Of a stretch of 58,460 bases of DNA, positions 12,968 to 19,073 are shown piece by piece. A program made the position numbers and the translations under genes. The stretch covers positions 1-58,460 of IMG/VR virus record IMGVR_UViG_3300008116_000046. The stretch is one strand, 5' to 3'. Source of the stretch: a virus. The notes under the pieces were generated by a model. It worked only from the letters and a program-made list of their open reading frames with translations. It did no database searches and was not told the origin of the DNA. Position 1 is the stretch's first letter. Each line of letters starts with the position of its first letter.

Positions 12968-13239
12968 TGACTATGCAAATCCACAATCTGATTATTCTTT
13001 CTACTGCTCACCTGCATCCATTGGAAGCAGCAAAGATTGATGAGTATGCTTATGTTGGAAACAAAGAATGTGCTCTTGTTTCTACTGTTTCAGAGATGAG
13101 GGATTTCTATTATAAGGGTGGATTGGTTTGCTTGTGCGACCTGTTGAAATTGGTGCAAGAAAGGTATAATGTAAAATATGTACTTTTTGACCCCGATGCA
13201 GATACTAATAATGATGAGTTCAAGTATTATGATTGGTGA
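12967..13239 (+). CDS. Hypothetical protein (90 aa)
   Basis: MTMQIHNLIILSTAHLHPLE and onward. Reads as a small alpha/beta protein: ECALVSTVSEMRDFYYKGGL and a C-terminal VKYVLFDPDADTNNDEF with clustered Asp. Unknown family. Confidence 0.6.
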   Translation: MTMQIHNLIILSTAHLHPLEAAKIDEYAYVGNKECALVSTVSEMRDFYYKGGLVCLCDLLKLVQERYNVKYVLFDPDADTNNDEFKYYDW

Positions 13240-13245
13240 ATCTCT

Positions 13246-13422
13246 ATGAACTACCTTTGTTTGGTTGATGGTGTGGTAGAATACGGGAGCACCAGTCTCT
13301 CTGACTTCGCACACTATCAGTTGGTGTATGCTGAAAACCACAGTGATGCTGATGTTCAGTATCTTACTCTAACTGATGAAGAGTATTCTAACTTGTTCCC
13401 TGTAGAAGATGATGAAACCTAG
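13246..13422 (+). CDS. Small acidic protein (58 aa)
   Basis: MNYLCLVDGVVEYGSTSLSD and onward to the acidic DEEYSNLFPVEDDET. Overlaps the next gene by 14 bases. Unknown. Confidence 0.6.
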   Translation: MNYLCLVDGVVEYGSTSLSDFAHYQLVYAENHSDADVQYLTLTDEEYSNLFPVEDDET

Positions 13423-13594
13423 ATTCCGTGTTGTATTAGAAAGAGCAATCGAGGATGGTGCAAGGTATGGATACCACCGTGCCTTTAAGCATACTTCAGA
13501 ACCACACGATGATGCTGTTATTGATAACATCGTAACTGAAATCTTTAACTCACTCGACACTTGGTTTGAGGACGTAAATGATGTTGAAAACTAA
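13409..13594 (+). CDS. Small hypothetical protein (61 aa)
   Basis: MMKPRFRVVLERAIEDGARY then GYHRAFKHTSEPHDDAVIDN. Basic N-terminal helix, acidic C-terminal helix (EIFNSLDTWFEDVNDVEN). ATG at 13409 or 13412; both overlap the previous gene. Resembles small phage proteins with a 'RAiedGi.yGyhRA.KH' core; function unknown. Confidence 0.65.
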   Translation: MMKPRFRVVLERAIEDGARYGYHRAFKHTSEPHDDAVIDNIVTEIFNSLDTWFEDVNDVEN

Positions 13595-13595
13595 A

Positions 13596-13976
13596 ATGAA
13601 CCCTGAAGTGAAGCAGAAGTGGATTGGTGCTCTGCGTTCTGGTAAATACGAACAAGGCACTGAGAAACTCCGCAGTGTGAGTGGTTATTGTTGCCTTGGT
13701 GTTCTGTGTGACCTTTACGCACAAGAACACAATACTGAATGGGAGTTTAGAGGTAATGAAGAAACAAATCTTCAACCTCAAGACTATTGGTATTTTGATA
13801 AGGAAAGTGAGTTTCTACCTGAATCAGTAATGAATTGGGCGAAACTGTTCCGCAATCCTATGTTGCGTATTGAGGATGATGATGAAATGTTTGAAGTTAA
13901 TGAAGAGGTCTCTACGCTGAATGATGAAGGTTATAGTTTCTCTACGATTGCGGACCTAATTGAAGCACAGATGTGA
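13596..13976 (+). CDS. Conserved phage protein with YCCLGVLCD motif (126 aa)
   Basis: MNPEVKQKWIGALRSGKYEQ then GTEKLRSVSGYCCLGVLCDL: this 'W..ALRSG.Y.QG...L......YCCLGVLCDLY' start is a well-known conserved phage protein of unknown function. The rest (SVMNWAKLF, LNDEGYSFSTIADLIEAQM) also fits that family. ATG at 13596 lies two bases after the previous stop and matches the family start; in-frame ATGs at 13578 and 13581 would overlap. Complete. Two conserved Cys may bind metal. Confidence 0.8.
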   Translation: MNPEVKQKWIGALRSGKYEQGTEKLRSVSGYCCLGVLCDLYAQEHNTEWEFRGNEETNLQPQDYWYFDKESEFLPESVMNWAKLFRNPMLRIEDDDEMFEVNEEVSTLNDEGYSFSTIADLIEAQM

Positions 13977-13995
13977 GTGAGACCAAGGTTGAGAT

Positions 13996-14017
13996 GTGCC
14001 ACTTGTACCACTGGCAC
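13996..14017 (+). terminator. GTGCCA hairpin terminator
   Basis: GTGCCA (13996-14001) pairs with TGGCAC (14012-14017) around CTTGTACCAC; followed by ACTAAAAGAGCACAGACCCC. Confidence 0.6.
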
Positions 14018-14024
14018 ACTAAAA

Positions 14025-14052
14025 GAGCACAGACCCCAAAACCTGGTATATT
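14025..14052 (+). promoter_or_regulatory. GAGCAC-class early promoter with leader hairpin
   Basis: GAGCAC (14025-14030), 16-base spacer, TATATT (14047-14052) with TGG extension. The transcript starts with a GGGGTGGTGAGGGATGG leader that can pair GTGG with CCAC; the following gene has no Shine-Dalgarno. Confidence 0.65.
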
Positions 14053-14106
14053 AAAGGGGTGGTGAGGGATGGACCCAATCCACTCTGTTCTCTATTCTCT
14101 ACAACA

Positions 14107-14436
14107 ATGGAACTGACTAATTCTTTCCCCCCTGCGGATGCAATGGTAAAGAAAATCCAAGAGTTTAATTATGTGAAGTTTGGAGATAATGTAGTTAAGT
14201 ATTCTATTACTGCTTGTGCTATTGTAGTTGCTGTAAGTTCTTATCTTTGGACTGCATTTCAACTGTGGTGGGATGATAATGGTGAAGCAACGCAAGTTAA
14301 TCTCATTCGCTTTGTTGTGAATGTAATTGATTTCATTGCTGCGATTGTGATTGCTACTCCCAAAGTTTATCGCTGGGTGAAACTGAATAGCAATCGCCTG
14401 GTTGATTCCCTCTTCTTCCAATACACTTTCGCTTGA
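14107..14436 (+). CDS. Small membrane protein, two transmembrane segments (109 aa)
   Basis: MELTNSFPPADAMVKKIQEF then two hydrophobic segments at about residues 33-53 (SITACAIVVAVSSYLWTAFQ) and 66-86 (IRFVVNVIDFIAAIVIATPK), with a WWDDNGE loop between. Inner-membrane protein. ATG at 14107 has no Shine-Dalgarno, only a pyrimidine-rich leader; a GTG at 14059 in frame is inside the leader hairpin. Function unknown; could affect membrane state or superinfection (inference). Confidence 0.65.
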   Translation: MELTNSFPPADAMVKKIQEFNYVKFGDNVVKYSITACAIVVAVSSYLWTAFQLWWDDNGEATQVNLIRFVVNVIDFIAAIVIATPKVYRWVKLNSNRLVDSLFFQYTFA

Positions 14437-14438
14437 TT

Positions 14439-14693
14439 ATGGCACGCACACTTCAACTACTCAAAGAATCTGTTGAGAGACTGATTTCTGAACAAGGTGC
14501 AGATGCTCCTGTTGCTGCATTTATTTTCACTCAGGAAGATGTATTTGAGATGGATGAAAATCTAGACCAACATCATCTTCCTTTGGATAAAGCAGAGCAA
14601 GTTCTAGATGAAATTGATTCTCTAGATTATATCTACGAACAAATCTTTGAGTGTATTGACGACCAAATTACTATGCTCAAGGTGAAATCTTGA
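14439..14693 (+). CDS. Acidic helical protein (84 aa)
   Basis: MARTLQLLKESVERLISEQG and onward. Mostly helical, acidic, with DADAPVAAFIFTQEDVFEMD. It begins two bases after the membrane gene's stop. Unknown. Confidence 0.6.
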   Translation: MARTLQLLKESVERLISEQGADAPVAAFIFTQEDVFEMDENLDQHHLPLDKAEQVLDEIDSLDYIYEQIFECIDDQITMLKVKS

Positions 14694-14700
14694 CGCTGAT

Positions 14701-14722
14701 GTGCCACTAATCCTTGTGGCAC
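14701..14722 (+). terminator. GTGCCAC hairpin terminator
   Basis: GTGCCAC (14701-14707) pairs with GTGGCAC (14716-14722), just after the stop at 14693. A second hairpin CCCCC/GGGGG (14738-14750) follows next to the promoter. Confidence 0.6.
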
Positions 14723-14750
14723 ATTACACGCCCCAAACCCCCGCTGGGGG

Positions 14751-14759
14751 TGCTACAAT
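14751..14759 (+). promoter_or_regulatory. Early promoter, extended -10 (TGCTACAAT)
   Basis: TGC then TACAAT (14754-14759). No GAGCAC or TTGACA at the right distance; the CCCCC/GGGGG hairpin occupies the -35 zone. Confidence 0.5.
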
Positions 14760-14786
14760 TACGAAGTAATCAAGGTTAAACACCAA

Positions 14787-15182
14787 ATGACTGCAACTCA
14801 AGTGGAACTCAAGTCTGAAACTCAAGATTTCATTGCTGAACTTGTTGAGAACTCTTACTCTGAAGAGGACATCTATGATTTCATTGAAGAGCAAGGTGAA
14901 GATAATCTTGTAAATTTCTATGAAGAGTATTGTGAGTTTGGCGAATCGTATTCTTATGATGCTGTAGATGCTTTTGTTGCTGAGTTTGGTATTCAGAGCA
15001 TTTCTGGTTTTGATGATGCTTATCGCGGTGAGTATTCCTCTAAAGCAGACTATGCAGAACAGTTTGTAACTGACTGTTATACCACTGATTTGCCTGGTTT
15101 TGTTGAGGTTGATTGGGAAGCAACTTTTGACAATATGGATTGTGTGTATGTTGATGGATTTGTGTTCGATACGCAATTCTGA
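14787..15182 (+). CDS. Antirestriction ArdA-like acidic protein (131 aa)
   Basis: Very acidic: MTATQVELKSETQDFIAELV, then EEDIYDFIEEQGEDNLVNFY and GIQSISGFDDAYRGEYSSKA. The string 'FVAEFGIQSISGFDDAYRGEYSSKADYAEQFVtDcy' resembles the ArdA antirestriction family (a DNA-mimic dimer that blocks type I restriction enzymes), which is rich in Asp/Glu and shows a similar 'F.daY.GeY.s..dfA.....' core. It is shorter than ArdA (about 165 aa), and the match is by eye. Start ATG at 14787, no strong Shine-Dalgarno. Confidence 0.6.
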   Translation: MTATQVELKSETQDFIAELVENSYSEEDIYDFIEEQGEDNLVNFYEEYCEFGESYSYDAVDAFVAEFGIQSISGFDDAYRGEYSSKADYAEQFVTDCYTTDLPGFVEVDWEATFDNMDCVYVDGFVFDTQF

Positions 15183-15226
15183 TCCAATAGTTTCTCAATT
15201 TTAATTCACTTCAACTTAATCACTCA

Positions 15227-15475
15227 ATGAAACTTCAATCTAAAGATGGCAACATGGTGGTGGATTTCTACCCCATTCAAACTCCGATGGGTAATGTATC
15301 CGAAGAGTGGTTTCTGAAGACTTTGACCTTTATGGGTCAAAGTCAATCCAAGAAGTTTCTCAATCGAATTGAGATGAATCTTGAGGTTGAAGAGTATCTC
15401 AATCACACTATTCCGTATGAAGTTGTAGATTTCAATATGATTCCGCAACTTGCTAATCCTTTTGCTGAGGTTTGA
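15227..15475 (+). CDS. Hypothetical protein (82 aa)
   Basis: MKLQSKDGNMVVDFYPIQTP and onward; a beta-rich start then an acidic helix (RIEMNLEVEEYLNHTIPYEV). Its stop overlaps the next ATG (TGATG). Unknown. Confidence 0.6.
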   Translation: MKLQSKDGNMVVDFYPIQTPMGNVSEEWFLKTLTFMGQSQSKKFLNRIEMNLEVEEYLNHTIPYEVVDFNMIPQLANPFAEV

Positions 15476-15609
15476 TGATTACTCTTGTGATTGGTGGAGT
15501 TATTGTCTCTGCCTTTTTGATTCTTTTTTACCTTGAAGATAAAGATGGTGGTGGTCTTTATGACCCCGATCCATCTGCATCTTATCGACACAAAAAATCA
15601 AACAAATGA
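15475..15609 (+). CDS. Small single-span membrane protein (44 aa)
   Basis: MITLVIGGVIVSAFLILFYL then EDKDGGGLYDPDPSASYRHK: one transmembrane segment at residues 3-20 and a polar tail. Coupled at both ends. Confidence 0.6.
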   Translation: MITLVIGGVIVSAFLILFYLEDKDGGGLYDPDPSASYRHKKSNK

Positions 15610-15740
15610 GAATTGCATTTCTGATTGCTACTCTTGCTCTTGGTCTTCGCTTTGGTTTGGTTGCACACGCAACAACCAATGAATATCAAGAACAACAAGC
15701 AGAAATGTTCTGTCAAGCAAACTCTAACTACTGCAAGTGA
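15606..15740 (+). CDS. Small secreted or lipid-free signal-peptide protein (44 aa)
   Basis: MRIAFLIATLALGLRFGLVA then HATTNEYQEQQAEMFCQANS ending NYCK. The first 20 residues look like a signal peptide cleaved after AHA; the short mature part has two Cys that may form a disulfide. Possibly exported to the periplasm. Overlaps the previous gene by ATGA. Confidence 0.55.
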   Translation: MRIAFLIATLALGLRFGLVAHATTNEYQEQQAEMFCQANSNYCK

Positions 15741-15940
15741 TGAAATTTCAACTTGAAAAAATTGTGTTTGATTTTGATGATTCTGCTTCCTATGATAAGG
15801 AACCTGAATACTTTCAAACAATTATTGATGAAACTATGGACACCATTTGGGAGGTAGATGATGAAGAGGATCTTGTAGATGAGATCAGTGATGCAACGGG
15901 TTGGTGTATTAAATCTATTGTCTATTCTGAAACTTACTGA
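15740..15940 (+). CDS. Small acidic protein (66 aa)
   Basis: MKFQLEKIVFDFDDSASYDK and onward; acidic, with IWEVDDEEDLVDEISDATGW then CIKSIVYSETY. Looks like a small alpha/beta fold with a conserved 'isd.tGwci..i.y' end that is often found in cyanophage small proteins. TGATG start. Confidence 0.65.
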   Translation: MKFQLEKIVFDFDDSASYDKEPEYFQTIIDETMDTIWEVDDEEDLVDEISDATGWCIKSIVYSETY

Positions 15941-15951
15941 ATCCTACTGAA

Positions 15952-16137
15952 ATGACTGAAATCAACCGTCAAGAACTTGTTGAAGCATACATTGACCGTG
16001 TGCTTGATAATATGAGCACCAAAGATTTGATTCGGATTGTTGGAGACCAACTGGAAGAGGATCTTTCTACTTACAGTGATGATGAACTTCTAACTGAAGT
16101 TGAAGAATACTATCCTGAACTGCTGGAATCTGCCTGA
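15952..16137 (+). CDS. Small acidic helical protein (61 aa)
   Basis: MTEINRQELVEAYIDRVLDN then MSTKDLIRIVGDQLEEDLST. The pattern '..rqeLv..yid.vldnMs.kdL..iv.dql...l..y.deELl.Eve.yyPelLe' is a recognised small protein found across cyanophages; function unknown. Complete. Confidence 0.7.
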   Translation: MTEINRQELVEAYIDRVLDNMSTKDLIRIVGDQLEEDLSTYSDDELLTEVEEYYPELLESA

Positions 16138-16140
16138 TTC

Positions 16141-16401
16141 TCAACAGTTTCAGATGGACCGTCGATGAGATTGCGGTCAATGACCTAGGGCACCTGGACC
16201 CCAGATTGCAGGAAAATCCCAAATCAACAGTTTCACACGAGACTGCAATGGGACTGCATCCTGCGGTGGGGGGTGCCTGGATTGCAGGTGGAATTGAAGA
16301 AAACTCAAAGTTCTTCAACGGTCTCATTATGTGTCCCGCATAGGACTCAGGGGGGTTGGTGCTTCCTAGCAAAATCCAGTCCCACCGAGTCCAACTATGC
16401 G
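16141..16401 (+). ncRNA. Structured RNA, probably non-coding (novel candidate)
   Basis: No gene fits in 16138-16514. The segment is more GC-rich than its surroundings and holds at least five clean pairings: CAGTTTC 16145-16151 with GAGATTG 16167-16173; GGCACC 16189-16194 with GGTGCC 16272-16277; TGCAGGA 16207-16213 with TCCTGCG 16259-16265; TCCCA 16217-16221 with TGGGA 16249-16253; CAGTTTC 16228-16234 with GAGACTG 16239-16245; TTGAAGAA 16294-16301 with TTCTTCAA 16311-16318; CGCATAGGACTC 16337-16348 with GAGTCCAACTATGCG 16387-16401. The second to fifth nest into one long arm. The CAGTTTC hairpin and the CCTGG...GATTGCAGG string each occur twice. It ends directly against the cassette hairpin at 16404. 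Family not recognised. Confidence 0.65.
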
Positions 16402-16403
16402 AT

Positions 16404-16425
16404 GTGCCACTTGTACCACTGACAC
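16404..16425 (+). terminator. Cassette hairpin with one mismatch
   Basis: GTGCCA (16404-16409) against TGACAC (16420-16425): the same hairpin as at 13996 with a C-A mismatch, so a weaker stem. Confidence 0.45.
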
Positions 16426-16432
16426 ACTAAAA

Positions 16433-16460
16433 GAGCACAGACCCCAAAAGGTGCTATATT
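16433..16460 (+). promoter_or_regulatory. GAGCAC-class early promoter with leader hairpin
   Basis: GAGCAC (16433-16438), 16-base spacer, TATATT (16455-16460) with TGC extension. The leader GGGTGGAAGGGGTCAGACCC then ACC folds as GGT/ACC plus GGGT/ACCC. Confidence 0.65.
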
Positions 16461-16514
16461 AAGAGGGTGGAAGGGGTCAGACCCACCTACAAACGTCCAA
16501 CTAACTTAATTACA

Positions 16515-16712
16515 ATGACTGTTGATTTCTCCAAGGATGTTATGCTCGGTATGCTCCGCAAGGGTGCTACTGGTACTCAACTCCTGGATATTCTGAATAC
16601 CCTGGTTCCCGATCAAACTGAACTCACCCGTGAGTATGTTTGTGATCAACTGGGAATCGCTGATTGTCCCGAGAATGATGATGAGATTGCTGCTTATATG
16701 GCGGCGGTCTGA
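16515..16712 (+). CDS. Small phage protein (65 aa)
   Basis: MTVDFSKDVMLGMLRKGATG then TQLLDILNTLVPDQTELTRE. Helical, acidic at the end (CPENDDEIAAYMAAV). The start is preceded by the GGTGGAAGG leader and has no Shine-Dalgarno within 20 bases. Resembles the small cyanophage 'mLrkGatGdqLL.iLd.i' proteins; function unknown. Confidence 0.7.
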   Translation: MTVDFSKDVMLGMLRKGATGTQLLDILNTLVPDQTELTREYVCDQLGIADCPENDDEIAAYMAAV

Positions 16713-16723
16713 GTTTAATTTGG

Positions 16724-16741
16724 GGGGAGATTTTTCTCCCC
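16724..16741 (+). terminator. Terminator-like hairpin GGGGAGA/TCTCCCC
   Basis: GGGGAGA (16724-16730) pairs with TCTCCCC (16735-16741) around TTTT, 11 bases after the stop at 16712. No T-run follows. Confidence 0.5.
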
Positions 16742-16772
16742 TCTGTGGTTAAGTTCTTTACTCTCAACTCCA

Positions 16773-16958
16773 ATGTTTGTTGCTTGCCCTGTTACTTTCA
16801 CTCTTGAAGATGGAGAGTGGTTTGATGAACTTGAAGATGCAAAAGAAGATGCGCTTGATTGGAGTGTTGAACTCTCTGGTGAGAATGTGATTGTTTATGA
16901 AGCAATCGAAGGTAATTATGGTTATGACTTCAAACCTGTAAGTTCTATTTGTGCTTGA
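16773..16958 (+). CDS. Small acidic protein (61 aa)
   Basis: MFVACPVTFTLEDGEWFDEL then EDAKEDALDWSVELSGENVI. A beta strand, an acidic helix and another strand (VIVYEAIEGNYGYDFKPV): the same 'ed.k.eAldwsvelg..v.vye' plan as many cyanophage small proteins, function unknown. TGATG overlap with the next gene. Confidence 0.65.
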   Translation: MFVACPVTFTLEDGEWFDELEDAKEDALDWSVELSGENVIVYEAIEGNYGYDFKPVSSICA

Positions 16959-17107
16959 TGAGAACCAAAACTCTCACATTCAAGGCACCAGATAAGATGA
17001 GGACTATAATTCTTATCTTTGCAGTTGCATTTGTATTCTCTCCTGGAGTGCGAAATGCAACTGCAAATACTCTTTACACTGTTGCTGACCTCATTTCCAC
17101 CAAATGA
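16958..17107 (+). CDS. Small membrane or exported protein (49 aa)
   Basis: A basic start (MRTKTLTFKAPDKMRTIILI), a hydrophobic stretch (IILIFAVAFVFSPGV) and an Ala/Asn-rich part with an AxA site (RNATANTLYT). A second ATG lies at 16997 and gives a more typical signal peptide. Exported or membrane protein; function unknown. Confidence 0.5.
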   Translation: MRTKTLTFKAPDKMRTIILIFAVAFVFSPGVRNATANTLYTVADLISTK

Positions 17108-17289
17108 CTGTTGCTGAATTTATTGAAAAACTCAAAGAGTTTCCACTTGATCAAGAAGTAAGAATTACTGATGAATACAGGTATAACTTTTATCAAGGTG
17201 ATTTTGAATTCCAACTCTTTGAGGAGGTAAATGGTTCTACCTTTGTGGATATTGGTGTTGGTGGATTTGATGAGTTTGATGACGATTAG
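17104..17289 (+). CDS. Small phage protein (61 aa)
   Basis: MTVAEFIEKLKEFPLDQEVR then ITDEYRYNFYQGDFEFQLFE. The plan 'mTV.efi.kLkefP.d.eV.i.....' is that of a very widespread small phage/bacterial protein of unknown function, here complete. Overlaps the next gene's start by 11 bases. Confidence 0.75.
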   Translation: MTVAEFIEKLKEFPLDQEVRITDEYRYNFYQGDFEFQLFEEVNGSTFVDIGVGGFDEFDDD

Positions 17290-17854
17290 CAAGGACTCTT
17301 TAATGGACATTTACTCTCACCTCAAAGAAAGAAATGTCAATATGAGTCTTCATCGACCAATCATTGATGAAGAGAATTGTATTGCAACTTATCTGCTTTA
17401 TAATCTCTCTGGTCAAATTGTAGGTTATCAGCAATACAATCCACTTGGTGATAAGAAAATCAATAATAAACCACAAGCAAAGTATTATACTTATGTGAGC
17501 AAGAATAAAAGTTCTGTTGTTCTTTATGGTCTTGAGAGTCTGGATATATCTGATGGTGTGATTTATGTAACTGAAGGCATCTATGATGCAATGCGACTCA
17601 CAAATAAAGGTCAAACTGCACTTGCAACTCTCACAAATAGTCCATCCAAAGATGTAATCAATCAACTCAAACTTCTGAATCGACCTATTGTTGTTGTTTG
17701 TGACAATGATGATGCAGGACGCAAACTTGCAAAGTGTGGCGATTATGTAGAAGTTGTTGAGGGTGCAAAAGACCTATCAGAAGCACCCGAATCTTATGTC
17801 AATCACCTGATTGAAAAGTATGGTGGTGTGCCACTTGTACCGCTGGCACAGTAA
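17279..17854 (+). CDS. Stand-alone Toprim-domain protein (191 aa)
   Basis: The C-terminal two thirds is a Toprim fold: IYVTEG at 95-100 supplies the catalytic Glu and VVVCDNDDAG at 138-147 supplies the Asp-x-Asp metal site. The N-terminal part (about 30-85) resembles the region before Toprim in phage primases (YNLSGQIVGYQQYNPLGDKK). No zinc-finger or helicase part is present, so it is a trimmed primase/helicase relative, perhaps handling DNA ends or RNA-DNA hybrids. ATG at 17279 overlaps the previous stop; 17303 is an alternative. The last ten codons run through the GTGCCA/TGGCAC hairpin, giving a GGVPLVPLAQ tail. Confidence 0.75.
   Translation: MTISKDSLMDIYSHLKERNVNMSLHRPIIDEENCIATYLLYNLSGQIVGYQQYNPLGDKKINNKPQAKYYTYVSKNKSSVVLYGLESLDISDGVIYVTEGIYDAMRLTNKGQTALATLTNSPSKDVINQLKLLNRPIVVVCDNDDAGRKLAKCGDYVEVVEGAKDLSEAPESYVNHLIEKYGGVPLVPLAQ
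17828..17849 (+). terminator. GTGCCA hairpin inside the Toprim gene end
   Basis: GTGCCA (17828-17833) pairs with TGGCAC (17844-17849). The stop of the Toprim gene is at 17854, so the hairpin is translated. Confidence 0.55.
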
Positions 17855-17856
17855 AT

Positions 17857-17884
17857 GAGCACGGTGCCCAAAATGTGGTAGATT
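17857..17884 (+). promoter_or_regulatory. GAGCAC-class early promoter with leader hairpin
   Basis: GAGCAC (17857-17862), 16-base spacer, TAGATT (17879-17884) with TGG extension. Leader GGTGGAGGGAGTGAGTCCC forms GGGA/TCCC with flanking GG/CC. Confidence 0.6.
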
Positions 17885-17935
17885 AAGAAGGTGGAGGGAG
17901 TGAGTCCCGCCCGAGTCCAATTCTTCATTTTTATT

Positions 17936-18610
17936 ATGGATCGCACTCAAGTTATTGCAAAGATTCAGTCCATTCTGAAACTGCAAGAAAATACCACTTT
18001 TGATGGTGAGGCATCCGCTGCCGCTGCAATGATTGATAAACTGTGCAAACAGTATGGTATTACAATCAATGAGGCAACTGAAACTCAAGTTATTGATGAG
18101 GAGTTTTTCACTTTCAAGCGTGTTAATGCTGCACTGAGTCTTCTGCTTAATGCTGTTGCAAACTTCTATGATGCAAAAGCATATCTGAAGAATGGTGATA
18201 CTAAATCCATTCAGGTAATCGGTTCTGAGGCACAACAAATCCAAGTGCGACTCTATTATGATTACCTGGTGCAAGTGATGGAGAAAGAAGCAGAAGTTGC
18301 ACATCAAGCAGAGAAAGTTCTTTCTTCTCTGACTGGTATTACTGTTTCCCGCAGTTTCAAGATTAACTTCCGCAAGGCATTTGCTGAGAAAGTATCTTTG
18401 CGACTGCAAGAAATGAAACAGGAAGAGGGTCGAGTTCACGATGATGCTGATGCAGTGAAAAACAAACTCTCTGCTATGCGATTCGGACGTGCAAAGAAAA
18501 TGAATGGTGCAAGCGGTGCTGGTGCTTATGCTGGTTCTAATGTTGGTGCTGGTGTTTCTTTGAACCGTCAAGCATCTGGTTCTGTTGCAAAGCAACTGTG
18601 TGGGGTATAG
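17936..18610 (+). CDS. DUF2786-like protein (224 aa)
   Basis: Begins MDRTQVIAKIQSILKLQENT then TFDGEASAAAAMIDKLCKQY: this 'i.KI..lL.la......EA..A...a..L...y.i' start is the DUF2786 signature, a family of unknown biochemical function. The middle and C-terminal part (IGSEAQQIQVRLYYDYLVQV, AFAEKVSLRLQEMKQEEGRV) follows the associated partner domain. The tail is Gly/Ala-rich (GASGAGAYAGSNVGAGV). ATG at 17936 is chosen because an upstream in-frame GTG at 17891 is in the leader hairpin. No Shine-Dalgarno. Followed directly by another unit. Confidence 0.7.
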   Translation: MDRTQVIAKIQSILKLQENTTFDGEASAAAAMIDKLCKQYGITINEATETQVIDEEFFTFKRVNAALSLLLNAVANFYDAKAYLKNGDTKSIQVIGSEAQQIQVRLYYDYLVQVMEKEAEVAHQAEKVLSSLTGITVSRSFKINFRKAFAEKVSLRLQEMKQEEGRVHDDADAVKNKLSAMRFGRAKKMNGASGAGAYAGSNVGAGVSLNRQASGSVAKQLCGV

Positions 18611-18671
18611 ACCCCCACTATGTGGGACGCATATAATTGTACTCTTAATCATTCTTTTCTGAGATTAAAAA

Positions 18672-19001
18672 ATGGAAATGCAACTTTCGATTGGTGAGTG
18701 TCAAGTGATGTGGGTTATTGGTGCTGCTGAGCGACTCGCAACCCTGGGACTACTTTCTCCCGATATTCCGATGCGACTTAGTGCTGAAGCAGTGGATCTT
18801 TTTATGGAAATTGATCGGGATGTTAATTTGCTCTTCCCGAATGATTTTGAAGTTGCAAGCATCTTCCGCGAAATTGCATCTAGGCACAATGAACATGAAG
18901 TTGATGAAGCAAATACCAATCAAATTGTACATCTGATTCTTGAGTATAAGAATAATCGCACGGAACTGGTGAAGTATGCACTCTCGCACCAACTCACCTG
19001 A
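18672..19001 (+). CDS. Hypothetical protein (109 aa)
   Basis: MEMQLSIGECQVMWVIGAAE and onward; helical, amphipathic, with ATLGLLSPDIPMRLSAEAVD in the first half. No recognised domain. The leader carries TCTGAGATTAAAAA and no good ribosome site. A second ATG is at 18678. Confidence 0.6.
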   Translation: MEMQLSIGECQVMWVIGAAERLATLGLLSPDIPMRLSAEAVDLFMEIDRDVNLLFPNDFEVASIFREIASRHNEHEVDEANTNQIVHLILEYKNNRTELVKYALSHQLT

Positions 19002-19016
19002 GTCCAATGATACGCT

Positions 19017-19038
19017 GTGCCACTTGTACTGGTGGCAC
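19017..19038 (+). terminator. GTGCCAC hairpin terminator
   Basis: GTGCCAC (19017-19023) pairs with GTGGCAC (19032-19038), followed by ACTAAAAGAGCACGGGG. Confidence 0.6.
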
Positions 19039-19045
19039 ACTAAAA

Positions 19046-19073
19046 GAGCACGGGGTCCGAAATGTGGTATTCT
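19046..19073 (+). promoter_or_regulatory. GAGCAC-class early promoter with leader hairpin
   Basis: GAGCAC (19046-19051), 16-base spacer, TATTCT (19068-19073) with TGG extension. Leader GGGTGGAGGGAGCAGG... ends in TCCCACC; inner CAG/CTG pairing. Confidence 0.6.

Noticed and set aside
14059-14106. Upstream GTG starts (also 16467 and 17891) extending leader-adjacent genes
   Set aside because: They fall in the hairpin leaders, code for unrelated residues rich in Gly/Arg/Pro, and vary between units while the ATG-started parts look like normal proteins.
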